Source: Bacillota bacterium (GTDB lineage Bacteria; Bacillota; Clostridia; Tissierellales; Peptoniphilaceae). Taken from it: 45,063 bases of DNA. Under the pieces are notes generated by a model that was given only the letters and a program-made list of their open reading frames with translations, searched no databases and had not been told where the DNA came from. Below, one piece after another: positions 32,742-41,096 of the stretch (its first letter is position 1; each line of letters opens with the position of its first letter). The position numbers and the translations under genes are program-made. Location of the stretch: assembly GCA_023394045.1 (NCBI GenBank), contig JAEXBN010000016.1, positions 1-45,063 on the forward strand, written 5' to 3'.

Positions 32742-34232
32742 TCAGAACGTTTTGTCTGCCGGCGAATAATGAGTGGAACTTTCATAGATCACCACCGGCG
32801 TTCCCACCGAATATTCATTATAGATGGTCTCCGCTGTCGCATGGTCTAAATTGATACATCCATTGGATCCCGCATAGAGATATTCATCTCCTCCAAAGGA
32901 AGAAACCCAGCTGGCATCATGAAGACCCACGCCGCCGTAATTCACCGGCATCCAAAAATCCACATGAGAATTATACGGCAATCCGCTGGCGTAGGATCGT
33001 CCTTTTAGAGAAGTATCCCTCTCCCGACTCCAAATCATATGAACGCCGCGCGGGGTCTCATTATAATTATTCACTAAGCCGGTGCGAATCCCTGCATCCA
33101 GAAGGAGCGACCCATTCTTATAGGCCCAGAGATGCTGTCTGGACAGGTCGATTTCAATATAAGTGTCTCCAATATCGTTCAATTTTCCCCGCGCTAAGCC
33201 CTCATAGCGGTACGATGGCTCCATCTCATGCTTTCCTGCCGTCGCCATCACTTTTTTGATCGCATCGACGGTTTCGTTGACGTTGATCTGCCATCCATAG
33301 ATTCCCGGCGGCACATCCACAATCCCTGCCCCAGTGGATTCAAATTTCCGATCGGTTCCGTATGTGTCCGTTTTTCGTGCGACATCAGCCACAAAATCAC
33401 GAAGCGCCGTATCCGGGAGCTGATACGTTCCTGAGTCATCTTTAGTCAACAGCGGATACATCTGCTCCGGACCGAAAGGATAAACATCTTCTCCAACTTT
33501 CAAATCCACCTCAGAGGTCAGCAGTTTCTGAAGAGAAGCCAACTCCTTCTGCAACTCTGGATCGTCTTTGCGCCGCTTGGGCTGCACATAGGCAGATTCT
33601 ACGCTAAGCGTCGTTTTTCCATCCAGCATGGCATTCAGAATCAGATCAATCAACTGATCTTGATTGATCTTCGTTCCTTCTTTTTCCGGCTCAATACGAA
33701 TCCCCTGAGCATCCACGACCACTTTCGCGTCCTCCGGATCCGTTCCATTCGGATCAAAACCGGCTTGCTGAATTTCATAATTCAACCGCTGCTGATCATA
33801 TTGCACATCATACTGGATGGTCAGCGGCCTGGCTTTCCATACCTCCAGCGGCCATAGCCATGAAGAAGCCTGCGGAGGAAAGTCTTCCTCTGCTGTATAG
33901 GTCAGATCAATCGTTTGTTCCGTCAAGCGCAGCGTGTGTCCATCACGCCCCTCAAAAGTAAACACCGCATCCGTCGGTGCCACTGTGATTACGGTGGCGA
34001 TCGGCTGATGGCCATGATTTTTGCCGTTGATGAGTGTCCTTGGATAGGTATGGTCATGATAATACCATGCCCCAGCCAAATATCCGCCCACCAAAACGAG
34101 AGCCACCAATGATGCAAAAATATGCCGCTTACGGTGCGGTCTTTCGCCGGCGTCCATCCCTTGATTCTGAGATCCCTGCTTCGCCTGGGAGGCCGTCTCT
34201 TTCAGATGGGCGTCTTCTTGTTTAGAGTCCAT
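32742..34232 (-). CDS. Membrane-anchored L,D-transpeptidase (YkuD) with peptidoglycan-binding-4 domain
   Basis: Forms 3-3 cross-links in peptidoglycan or attaches proteins to it. After a charged cytoplasmic start, a single membrane span (FASLVALVLVGGYLAGAWYY) leads to a long extracellular part with the PG_binding_4 region (about 100-330) and a C-terminal YkuD domain (YIEIDLSRQHLWAYKNGSL ... TPRGVHMI). Catalytic residues are His438 (VGLHDASW) and Cys459 in GSNGCINL; the usual SHGC reads SNGC. ATG 34232, giving 496 aa, is supported by AAAGGGGAA upstream. It lies 57 bp after the cation-efflux gene and before the ECF genes, likely one transcript. Confidence 0.92.
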   Translation of the reverse strand: MDSKQEDAHLKETASQAKQGSQNQGMDAGERPHRKRHIFASLVALVLVGGYLAGAWYYHDHTYPRTLINGKNHGHQPIATVITVAPTDAVFTFEGRDGHTLRLTEQTIDLTYTAEEDFPPQASSWLWPLEVWKARPLTIQYDVQYDQQRLNYEIQQAGFDPNGTDPEDAKVVVDAQGIRIEPEKEGTKINQDQLIDLILNAMLDGKTTLSVESAYVQPKRRKDDPELQKELASLQKLLTSEVDLKVGEDVYPFGPEQMYPLLTKDDSGTYQLPDTALRDFVADVARKTDTYGTDRKFESTGAGIVDVPPGIYGWQINVNETVDAIKKVMATAGKHEMEPSYRYEGLARGKLNDIGDTYIEIDLSRQHLWAYKNGSLLLDAGIRTGLVNNYNETPRGVHMIWSRERDTSLKGRSYASGLPYNSHVDFWMPVNYGGVGLHDASWVSSFGGDEYLYAGSNGCINLDHATAETIYNEYSVGTPVVIYESSTHYSPADKTF

Positions 34233-34288
34233 ATGTTCCCCTTTCTGCACCATTCCGTCCCCGCCCGAAGCTCCACTCGTTCCGGCGA

Positions 34289-35419
34289 TCAGTCCTCCTT
34301 CAGCGAATAGGCCATGTCGCGATCCACCATCAGCGTCAGCTCATCCTGCGGAAAGAAAGCCAGAATCTTTTGTTCCAAAAGATCATGCACACGATCCGGC
34401 TCCACGCCGTGTTTCCAAGGGATCAACACATCAAAGAAGATATGATCCCCCTTTGATCCGGAAACCAGACGAAGATCATGAACCTTATAGGATGAATCCA
34501 CCTCTTGCACAAGAGCTAAAATTTGATCGTGTTTCTCCTTCATCCGTCCGCTCATCGGCTGCATGGGGTCCATGTGTATCGTGATTTCGACATCAAACAA
34601 ATCCGCAATCTCCCGCTCAATCCGATCAATCAATTCGTGGCTCAAAATCGCACTCGTCCGACCATCCACTTCTACATGAATCGTCACAAAGCGGCGACCC
34701 GGCCCGTAATCATGTACGATGAGATCGTGGATGCCCAGTACGCCTTGATAAGATAAAATGCGTTCGCTCAGTTTATGGATAAATTCTTCATCCGGGCGTT
34801 TTCCAAGAAGAGCATCAAAGTTGTCGCCGAGAATCTCCAACCCTCCCTTTGCGATGAATAAGGCGACCAGAACGGAAAGCACCCCATCCAAAGGAAGCGC
34901 CGTATACGGCTGAATCAGCAGAGAAAGCAGCACCGCTGATGTCGCAATCACGTCGTTTCGCGCATCCATCGCCGTAGCGATCAACACGTTGGATCCCGTG
35001 GTTTTCGCCTCATGCGTATAGAAAAAATACAGCCCGACCTTGATGCCAATGGATAGCAGCAGAAGGATCCGCTGCAAGGGTGTCGTCGAAATTGCCTCCG
35101 GAGTCAAGATTCGTCCTACTCCAGAGATGATGAGCTGCAGAGCCACATAGAGAATCACAACGGCAATCAGCGAAGATCCCACATACTCTGCCCGGGCGTG
35201 CCCAAAAGGATGTTTAGAATCCGATGGTCTGCCGGACAAGTGAAAGGTCAGCAGCGACACAACCGATGAAACCGCATCGAACAAATTGTTGATGCCGTCG
35301 CTCAAGACAGATAACGCTCCGCTGAAAAATCCAATGGAGATTTTGAACCCCGCAAGGATCAGATTAGCCATCAGCCCAATCAGACTGGCGCGCAAGCCAG
35401 TTTTTGTTCTTGTTTTCAT
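34289..35419 (-). CDS. Cation diffusion facilitator family transporter
   Basis: Secondary transporter exporting divalent metals such as zinc, manganese or iron in exchange for protons. Six membrane helices span about residues 8-200, with the metal site visible as SDGINNLFDAVSSVVSLL (helix II) and DARNDVIATSAVLLSLL (helix V). A C-terminal dimerisation domain follows (IHDLIVHDYGPGRRFVTIHVEVDG) with an extra C-terminal stretch to residue 376. ATG 35419 is chosen; a GTG 12 bp upstream lacks a binding site. A strong promoter and a perfect short inverted repeat lie in its ~95-nt leader. Metal specificity is unknown. Confidence 0.92.
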   Translation of the reverse strand: MKTRTKTGLRASLIGLMANLILAGFKISIGFFSGALSVLSDGINNLFDAVSSVVSLLTFHLSGRPSDSKHPFGHARAEYVGSSLIAVVILYVALQLIISGVGRILTPEAISTTPLQRILLLLSIGIKVGLYFFYTHEAKTTGSNVLIATAMDARNDVIATSAVLLSLLIQPYTALPLDGVLSVLVALFIAKGGLEILGDNFDALLGKRPDEEFIHKLSERILSYQGVLGIHDLIVHDYGPGRRFVTIHVEVDGRTSAILSHELIDRIEREIADLFDVEITIHMDPMQPMSGRMKEKHDQILALVQEVDSSYKVHDLRLVSGSKGDHIFFDVLIPWKHGVEPDRVHDLLEQKILAFFPQDELTLMVDRDMAYSLKED

Positions 35420-35474
35420 TTTTATTCTCACTCAGGCGAATGGATATCGGCATATGCATCCGCTGATCCGCTTC

Positions 35475-35489
35475 AAGGCAGCCTGCCTT
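35475..35489 (-). promoter_or_regulatory. Inverted repeat in the leader of the cation-efflux gene
   Basis: AAGGCAG-c-CTGCCTT is a perfect 7+7 palindrome about 20-35 nt downstream of the predicted transcription start. It could be an operator for a metal sensor or a small RNA hairpin; which is not decidable here. Confidence 0.4.
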
Positions 35490-35516
35490 ACCTCGCCTGT
35501 TTCAATCGGTACATTC

Positions 35517-35545
35517 ATCATAAAAAAGCCATCTAGCGCTGTCAA
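35517..35545 (-). promoter_or_regulatory. Promoter of the cation-efflux / L,D-transpeptidase / ECF unit
   Basis: A consensus TTGACA is followed after exactly 17 bp by TATGAT (5/6) on the minus strand, immediately downstream of the rplQ terminator. Confidence 0.75.
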
Positions 35546-35575
35546 GATAGCAATATACCCCAAATTCCAGGGTAC

Positions 35576-35600
35576 AAAAAAAGAGCACGGACGCGTGCTC
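35576..35600 (-). terminator. Terminator of the ribosomal protein cluster
   Basis: A GAGCACG/CGTGCTC stem with a 4-nt loop is followed on the minus strand by TTTTTTT, 30 bp after the rplQ stop. A T-run on the other side makes it potentially bidirectional. Confidence 0.88.
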
Positions 35601-35629
35601 TTTTTGATTCATCACGAGATGGTCAGGGC

Positions 35630-36115
35630 TTATTCTGCTTCTGCCTCAGCAGACGCTTCCGCTTCAGCCGGCTGCTCTTCTGCAGATGCTTCTTCAGAAT
35701 GATCTTCCACTTCCGGCTGAGCCTCCTGTTTCGGCTGCTCTGCCTTCTTCGCCGGCTTTTCTTTCACTGCGCCAGTGACGAGCTCTAAAATTGCCATCTC
35801 CGCACCATCTCCACGACGCGGTCCCATCTTCAGCACACGAGTGTATCCACCATGGCGTCCTTCAAATTGAGGCGCGATCTCCTCCACCAATTTGCGTGCT
35901 ACCTCATTGGAATAGAGCTTCGAAGAAATGGCACGATTTCCTGCAAGAGTTCCCTGCTTTGCCACAGTGATCATTTTTTCCGCCATCCGCTGTGCTTCTT
36001 TCGCACGCGTGACGGTCGTTTGAATTCTTCCGTTGATGAAAAGAGAAGAAACCAGATTACGAAGCATCGCGGTACGATGATCCGTCCGTCTCCCCAGTTT
36101 ACGTAAAGTCGCCAA
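35630..36115 (-). CDS. rplQ: 50S ribosomal protein L17 with acidic C-terminal tail
   Basis: Component of the large ribosomal subunit near the exit tunnel. The first ~120 residues are standard L17 (LGRRTDHRTAMLRNLVSSLF, GRIQTTVTRAKEAQRMAEKMI, HGGYTRVLKMGPRRGDGAEMAILEL). They are followed by about 40 residues dominated by Ala and Glu (VEDHSEEASAEEQPAEAEAS), which typical L17 lacks. It is the last gene of the ribosomal cluster, 11 bp after rpoA, and ends before a strong terminator. Confidence 0.97.
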   Translation of the reverse strand: MATLRKLGRRTDHRTAMLRNLVSSLFINGRIQTTVTRAKEAQRMAEKMITVAKQGTLAGNRAISSKLYSNEVARKLVEEIAPQFEGRHGGYTRVLKMGPRRGDGAEMAILELVTGAVKEKPAKKAEQPKQEAQPEVEDHSEEASAEEQPAEAEASAEAEAE

Positions 36116-36126
36116 CGTGTCCTCCT

Positions 36127-37089
36127 TTATTCATTCTCTGATGAGTAATTCAGCTCTAATCCATAGGAGCGGACTTTTTCTTCCACTTCCGAGAAGGACT
36201 TACGGCCAAAATTACGAATCTTCGCCAGATCTTCTGCCTTGATGGTCACAATATCGCCCAGCGTATGAATATTCGAACGCTTCAGACAATTGTAGCTGCG
36301 CAGCGTCAGATCAAGATCTTCAATCGGTTTTTGAAGGAGAATATTCTCCTGAGATTCCGGTTCATCCGTATTCTTTTCCTCTTGAACCACGTATTCAGGC
36401 AGTTCTGAGAAAAGATGCAGATGATCGATCAAAATCTCCGCCCCCTTCGATACCGCTTCAGACGGCGATGCAGTCCCGTTGGTCCAGACTTCAAGGATCA
36501 GCTTATCATAGTCTGTGATTTGCTGAACACGGGTATTTTCTACTGAAAAATTCGCCTTTTTTACTGGCGTGAACGAAGAATCGACAGCAATCGTTCCAAT
36601 CGGATCCGAAGGATTCTTGTTCTGATCAGCCAGCGCATATCCGGCGCCATCAATCACTTTCAGCTCCATGTGAAGCGCACCGTCAGAGTTCAACGTGCAG
36701 AGGTAATGGTTCGGATTGACGATTTCAACCTCTGTGCTCTCCTGAATATCGCGAGCCGTCACAATTTTCGGTCCCTCGACATCCAGGCGCAGCGTGACAT
36801 CTTCTCCATGACCCTGCAAGCGGCGAACGGCAAGGCCCTTAATATTCAGAACCAGTTCCGGGACGTCCTCCAGAACGCCCGGGATTGTTGAAAATTCATG
36901 CGGGACACCTTCGTCAAACTTGATGGTTGCGACCGAAGCCCCCGGAAGCGAGGACAGAAGCACGCGACGCAGCGAATTGCCGATCGTCGTGCCATATCCG
37001 CGCTCCAGCGGAGACATCATAAAGCGACCATAATTTTTATGATCGTCAAGCTCAAGAATTTCAACTTTTGTATTGAGTTTGTCCACCAC
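36127..37089 (-). CDS. rpoA: RNA polymerase alpha subunit
   Basis: Scaffold for RNA polymerase assembly; its C-terminal domain contacts upstream promoter DNA and activators. It is 320 aa. The N-terminal domain shows GRFMMSPLERGYGTTIGNSLRRVLLSSLPG, and the C-terminal domain shows IEDLDLTLRSYNCLKRSNIHTLGDIV with NFGRKSFSEVEEK. Lies between rpsD and rplQ as in the classical alpha operon. Confidence 0.98.
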   Translation of the reverse strand: MVDKLNTKVEILELDDHKNYGRFMMSPLERGYGTTIGNSLRRVLLSSLPGASVATIKFDEGVPHEFSTIPGVLEDVPELVLNIKGLAVRRLQGHGEDVTLRLDVEGPKIVTARDIQESTEVEIVNPNHYLCTLNSDGALHMELKVIDGAGYALADQNKNPSDPIGTIAVDSSFTPVKKANFSVENTRVQQITDYDKLILEVWTNGTASPSEAVSKGAEILIDHLHLFSELPEYVVQEEKNTDEPESQENILLQKPIEDLDLTLRSYNCLKRSNIHTLGDIVTIKAEDLAKIRNFGRKSFSEVEEKVRSYGLELNYSSENE

Positions 37090-37149
37090 GGATCAGCCTC
37101 CCCTTCTTTGTTCGGTTATGACAAATGGAAATTGGGTTCAGAGGCGGGA

Positions 37150-37737
37150 TTACTTGGAGTACAACTCGACGATCTGTGTCTCTTCGATGGGATAGTCGAT
37201 ATTATCGCGCATCGGTTCGGAAAGAACACGTCCCGTCAATTTTTCCGCATCGACAGATACCCACGGCATCTGGTTCCAAATATTCTCTTCCGTGTCTTTG
37301 AAAAATGCGCTCTTGCGCGATTTTTCACGAACGCTGATCACATCGCCGACTTCCAGAGTCATCGAAGGAATCGTTGCCTTGTGGCCATTCAGATCAAAAT
37401 GGCCGTGAACGATCAGCTGGCGCGCCTGCGCGCGTGTCGAAGCAAAGCCCATGCGATAAACGACGTTGTCGAAACGCAGCTCCAGCAGTTTGAGCAAATT
37501 CCAACCCGTCTGTCCGCTCATGCGATCCGCACGGGCATACAGATTACGGAACGCCTTCTCAGAGACGCCGTAGATGAATTTTGCTTTCTGCTTTTCTCTC
37601 AGCTGCACACCGTAATCGCTCAATTTGCGCATACTGCGCTTGGGATTACGACGCGACTTCTTGTCAATGCCGACCACCTGCGGCTCAATCTGAAGCGCGC
37701 GGCAACGCTTCAGCACCGGTCCGGTATATCTTGCCAT
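37150..37737 (-). CDS. rpsD: 30S ribosomal protein S4
   Basis: Primary 16S rRNA binder that nucleates small-subunit assembly. It is 195 aa, with the S4 RNA-binding segment LELRFDNVVYRMGFASTRAQARQLIVHGHF. The N-terminal part (ARYTGPVLKRCRALQIEPQVVG) lacks the paired cysteines of zinc-binding S4, so this is the zinc-free form. It lies 11 bp after rpsK in the alpha operon, whose translation S4 often represses; no leader site was identified here. Confidence 0.97.
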   Translation of the reverse strand: MARYTGPVLKRCRALQIEPQVVGIDKKSRRNPKRSMRKLSDYGVQLREKQKAKFIYGVSEKAFRNLYARADRMSGQTGWNLLKLLELRFDNVVYRMGFASTRAQARQLIVHGHFDLNGHKATIPSMTLEVGDVISVREKSRKSAFFKDTEENIWNQMPWVSVDAEKLTGRVLSEPMRDNIDYPIEETQIVELYSK

Positions 37738-37748
37738 ATCTACCTCCG

Positions 37749-38150
37749 TTAAACTCTTCTTCTCTTCGGCGGTCTGCAGCCGTTGTGGGGAATTGGCGTC
37801 ACATCTTTAATCAACGTCACGCTCAGACCTGCCGTCTCAAGAGCGCGGATCGCAGATTCGCGTCCCGATCCCGGTCCTTTGACATAAACTTCAACAGTCT
37901 TCAGTCCCTGATCCATCGCCTTCTTTGCAGCTTCTTCAGCGCACTGCTGCGCCGCGTACGGCGTCGATTTACGGGATCCGCGGAACCCAAGCTGTCCGGC
38001 TGATGCCCAGGCAATCACGTTTCCGTTCAGATCCGAAAGAGACACGATGGTATTATTAAAAGTTGAAATGATATGCGCCTGTCCATTGGTAATATTCTTT
38101 TTGACACGACGCTTCCCGCCGCGGCGGGTTACTTTTTTCTGAGCTGCCAT
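37749..38150 (-). CDS. rpsK: 30S ribosomal protein S11
   Basis: Platform protein of the small subunit. It is 133 aa, with the family blocks AHIISTFNNTIVSLSDLNGN, WASAGQLGFRGSRKSTPYAA, VKGPGSGRESAIRALE and the C-terminal TPIPHNGCRPPKRRRV. Lies 10 bp after rpsM and 11 bp before rpsD. Confidence 0.98.
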   Translation of the reverse strand: MAAQKKVTRRGGKRRVKKNITNGQAHIISTFNNTIVSLSDLNGNVIAWASAGQLGFRGSRKSTPYAAQQCAEEAAKKAMDQGLKTVEVYVKGPGSGRESAIRALETAGLSVTLIKDVTPIPHNGCRPPKRRRV

Positions 38151-38160
38151 TCAATCCCCC

Positions 38161-38505
38161 TTATTTCTTTCTGCCCTTGCGGGTGCGTGCATTGTTTTTC
38201 GTGTTCTGCCCGCGAACCGGAAGATTGCGACGATGACGATTGCCGCGATAGCTGTTGATTTCACGGAGACGTTTAATATTCATCGACACTTCTCGACGAA
38301 GATCTCCTTCAACATGGTAGTTGGCAATCTGCTCACGAATGCGCTGAACCTCAGATTCTGAAAGATCACGTACGCGCGTGTCAGGGTTTACTTCCGCATT
38401 TTTGAGAATTTCGTTCGAACGTGCGCGGCCGATTCCGTAAATATACGTTAAGCCGATCTCGACACGCTTTTCTTTTGGTAGATCGATTCCTGAAATACGA
38501 GCCAA
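38161..38505 (-). CDS. rpsM: 30S ribosomal protein S13
   Basis: Head protein of the small subunit contacting the large subunit and P-site tRNA. It is 114 aa, with ARISGIDLPKEKRVEIGLTY, the helix-two-turn-helix YIYGIGRARSNEIL and the C-terminal RGNRHRRNLPVRGQNTKNNA. It lies 12 bp after rpmJ. Confidence 0.98.
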   Translation of the reverse strand: MARISGIDLPKEKRVEIGLTYIYGIGRARSNEILKNAEVNPDTRVRDLSESEVQRIREQIANYHVEGDLRREVSMNIKRLREINSYRGNRHRRNLPVRGQNTKNNARTRKGRKK

Positions 38506-38517
38506 AGTCGCACCTCC

Positions 38518-38631
38518 TTAGCCTTGACGCTGTTTATGCTTCGGGTTCTCGCAAATAACCATCACACGACCCTTCCGTTTGATGACTTTGCATTTATCGC
38601 ACATCTTTTTGACTGATGGCCTGACTTTCAT
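38518..38631 (-). CDS. rpmJ: 50S ribosomal protein L36
   Basis: A 37-residue protein, MKVRPSVKKMCDKCKVIKRK then GRVMVICENPKHKQRQG. It keeps the zinc ligands C11, C14, C27 and H32 (C-x2-C ... C-x4-H), so it is the zinc-binding form. It starts at ATG 38631 with an AGGAGG-type site, 10 bp after infA, in its canonical place between infA and rpsM. Confidence 0.97.
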   Translation of the reverse strand: MKVRPSVKKMCDKCKVIKRKGRVMVICENPKHKQRQG

Positions 38632-38641
38632 TGCCTTCCTC

Positions 38642-38860
38642 CTATTTTTTTCTCCAGGTGATGCGTCCCTTCGTCAGATCATAGGGTGATAATTCCACCG
38701 TCACCTGATCCCCTTCGAGAATTCGAATGTAATTCATGCGCAGCTTTCCGGAAATATGCGCCATGACGTCATGTCCGTTCTCGAGTTCGACGATGAAAAT
38801 TGCATTAGGGAGACGCTCTTTAACAACGCCTTCAACTTCAATTACATCTTTTGATGACAT
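38642..38860 (-). CDS. infA: Translation initiation factor IF-1
   Basis: Binds the ribosomal A site during initiation. It is 72 aa, a single OB fold: MSSKDVIEVEGVVKERLPNA, VELENGHDVMAHISGKLRMN and VTVELSPYDLTKGRITWRKK. ATG 38860 follows AGGAGGAG; the frame extends upstream only through overlapping KOW-gene sequence. The start overlaps the end of the KOW gene by 19 bp. Confidence 0.97.
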   Translation of the reverse strand: MSSKDVIEVEGVVKERLPNAIFIVELENGHDVMAHISGKLRMNYIRILEGDQVTVELSPYDLTKGRITWRKK

Positions 38861-39171
38861 TCGCTCTCCTCCTTGTTGCCGGCCTCCCGGAACGGGGCTA
38901 GCAATTTGCGAACCTTCGCATCGTTCCAATTCACATCAGTTTTCATCGTCTTAAAGTCAGGAATGACGGCCCGATAGGGTTGCAGATGAATCACCCGCTT
39001 CGTCTTTGGTCGGGCCAGCGACCGTCTTCTTCCATCGACGACACACACATGCTTCGCATCGCACACATCCAAGACCAGAAAGATCGTTCCTTTATCATGC
39101 CCTGCTTTTGAGCGGACAATCTGTCCTGGCTGAAAAGGATTCGGCTGATCCATTCGTCCTTCCTGTGTCAT
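38842..39171 (-). CDS. KOW-domain RNA-binding protein (L14e-like)
   Basis: A 109-aa protein with a KOW motif near the N-terminus (FQPGQIVRSKAGHDKGTIFLVL) followed by VVDGRRRSLARPKTKRVIHLQ, as in the L14e/L6e/L27e-like RNA-binding proteins found between adk/map and infA in many clostridia. Probable ribosome- or rRNA-associated role; not experimentally defined for the family as far as I know. The start overlaps the adk stop by 4 bp and its end overlaps infA by 19 bp, so all are co-translated. Confidence 0.85.
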   Translation of the reverse strand: MTQEGRMDQPNPFQPGQIVRSKAGHDKGTIFLVLDVCDAKHVCVVDGRRRSLARPKTKRVIHLQPYRAVIPDFKTMKTDVNWNDAKVRKLLAPFREAGNKEESECHQKM

Positions 39172-39809
39172 TGCTCTAATGCCGCCCGGATCGAGGCAAA
39201 AACCTCATCCGCCGATCGGTCTCCATCAATGCGGATCAGTTTTCCCTCTTGTTCATAGTAATCGATGAGCGGTTCGGTTGATTCCTGATAAACGGTGATG
39301 CGGTTCTGCACCGTCTCTTCCCGATCATCCTCACGCTGAACCAGCGGCGTTCCGCACACATCACAGATGCCTTCCTCTTTGGGAGGCGCATCCTGAACGT
39401 GATAGGTTGCTCCGCATTTGGGACAAGTGCGGCGACCAGCAAGCCGTTGGACTAAAACTGGCTCAGCGACATCGATTAAAATCGCTGCATCCAGCTCTGT
39501 ACCACGCTCGTTTAACCCTCGCGTAAATGCTTCAGCCTGGGGAATCGTCCGCGGAAAGCCATCCAAAAGATACCCGCGATCAGCCTCTTGTTCCAGGCGA
39601 TCCCAGATCAGATCAATCGTCAGTTCATCCGGTACGAGCTTGCCTTCTGAGAGGTAAGCCTCCACCTTCTGTCCAAGCGGAGTTTTGTTTTTAATGTTCG
39701 CGCGGAAAATATCTCCTGTGGAGATATGCACTAGACCGAGCTCTTGTTCAAGACGTTGAGCCTGGGTCCCTTTACCTGCCCCCGGAGGGCCGAGCAATAC
39801 GAGTCGCAT
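39168..39809 (-). CDS. adk: Adenylate kinase
   Basis: Balances AMP, ADP and ATP. It is 213 aa with the P-loop GPPGAGKGT at residues 7-15, the AMP-binding TGDIFRANIKN and DGFPRTIPQAEAF. A zinc-binding LID domain has all four cysteines (CPKCGATYH ... CDVCG), the Gram-positive form. It lies 9 bp after secY. AMP removal also supports the PPDK reaction, which makes AMP. Confidence 0.97.
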   Translation of the reverse strand: MRLVLLGPPGAGKGTQAQRLEQELGLVHISTGDIFRANIKNKTPLGQKVEAYLSEGKLVPDELTIDLIWDRLEQEADRGYLLDGFPRTIPQAEAFTRGLNERGTELDAAILIDVAEPVLVQRLAGRRTCPKCGATYHVQDAPPKEEGICDVCGTPLVQREDDREETVQNRITVYQESTEPLIDYYEQEGKLIRIDGDRSADEVFASIRAALEQ

Positions 39810-39818
39810 CTCATCCTC

Positions 39819-41096
39819 CTATCGCTTCAGGAAACCACGATAGTGGCGCATCTGAAGCTGTGCTTCAAGCGTACGAACCATCTCAAGAACAACCCCAACG
39901 ACGATGATAATCGAAGTACCACCAAAGCCGAGCTGTACACTGAAAATCTTATTCACCAGACCGGGAATCACGGAGAGAATCGCCAGCACAATGGCGCCAA
40001 CTAAGGTGATCCGGCTGACAATGCGCTGCAAATACTCTGTGGTCGGCTTTCCTGGGCGAATGCCCGGAATGAAGCCGCCCTGCTGCTGCAGATTACGCGA
40101 ATATTCATAGGCATTAAACTGAATTGAATTATAGAAATAAGCAAAGAAGACGATGAGCAATGCCTCAATCGAATGCTGTGCAATAAATCCAACCCAGCTT
40201 GTCGTACTCATATAGCGCGTCACAAACGAAGCAAAACCGCCTCCGAACAGGAGCGCCAGCGTTTGAGGAAGCGCAAACAACGCAGAAGCGAAAATGACCG
40301 GCAACACGCCTGCCATATTCACCTTCACGGGAATATGCGTTGCTTGGCCGCCATACATCTTGCGGCCCACCACTCGCTTCGCATATTGCACCGGAACCTT
40401 GCGTTCCCCTTCATTCAGCAAAACGACAACAACCGTAATGGCAACCGTCACCAAAATGATCAGCAACAGCACCAGCGGATGCATGTGCCCCTGGCTGACC
40501 TCTCCAATCATCCTCGCAAGCCTTGCCGGCATATCCGCAACAATTCCCACAAAAATGATGAAGGACACGCCGTTGCCCACTCCATACTCTGTAATCTGAT
40601 CTCCGATCCAGACGACAAATGAGGCTCCGGCAACCATAACAAGAATGGCGATGACTTTTTCCAGCACGCCGCCGGTCGCAAATGCTCCGGCGAAAATCCC
40701 TTGCACGAGGCCAAAGGCCTGAATGACGGCCAGTGCCACACCAAGGTATTTCGTGTATTGCTGAATTTTCTTCCGGCCTTCTTCTCCCTCTTTCGAAAGT
40801 TCTTCCAATGCAGGAATCGCAAACGTCAGCAGCTGAATGACAATGGAGGAAGTGATATATGGACCGACGCCCAGCGCGAAAACGCTTAGATCGGCCAAAC
40901 CGCCGCCACTGATCATGTTCAAAATGCCCAGAATGCTTCCCTGTACTGAGTTGTAGATCGAATGAATCAGATCCAGGTTCGCGAAGGGAATCGGCAAAGC
41001 ATTCCCTAAGCGCAGAACCAAAAGCATGAGAAGGGTAAAGACAATACGCTTTCTCGTTTGCTCCAACTGCCATGCATTCTTGAGGGTGGCCAGCAT
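39819..41096 (-). CDS. secY: Protein translocase subunit SecY
   Basis: Central pore of the Sec translocon through which the exported proteins of this window (protease, lipoproteins, wall enzymes) would pass. It is 425 aa with ten hydrophobic helices. Landmarks are the plug region FANLDLIHSIYNSVQGSILG, the LSVFALGVGPYITSSIVIQLL segment and the cytoplasmic loops with EEGRKKIQQYTKYLGV and GERKVPVQYAKRVVGRKMYG. Its ATG overlaps the rplO stop by 1 bp (TGATG). Confidence 0.98.
   Translation of the reverse strand: MLATLKNAWQLEQTRKRIVFTLLMLLVLRLGNALPIPFANLDLIHSIYNSVQGSILGILNMISGGGLADLSVFALGVGPYITSSIVIQLLTFAIPALEELSKEGEEGRKKIQQYTKYLGVALAVIQAFGLVQGIFAGAFATGGVLEKVIAILVMVAGASFVVWIGDQITEYGVGNGVSFIIFVGIVADMPARLARMIGEVSQGHMHPLVLLLIILVTVAITVVVVLLNEGERKVPVQYAKRVVGRKMYGGQATHIPVKVNMAGVLPVIFASALFALPQTLALLFGGGFASFVTRYMSTTSWVGFIAQHSIEALLIVFFAYFYNSIQFNAYEYSRNLQQQGGFIPGIRPGKPTTEYLQRIVSRITLVGAIVLAILSVIPGLVNKIFSVQLGFGGTSIIIVVGVVLEMVRTLEAQLQMRHYRGFLKR

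Noticed and set aside
32850..32930. Inactivated L,D-transpeptidase because SHGC reads SNGC
   Set aside because: The catalytic Cys459 and the upstream His438 are present; an Asn at this place is probably tolerated, so I do not call it inactive.
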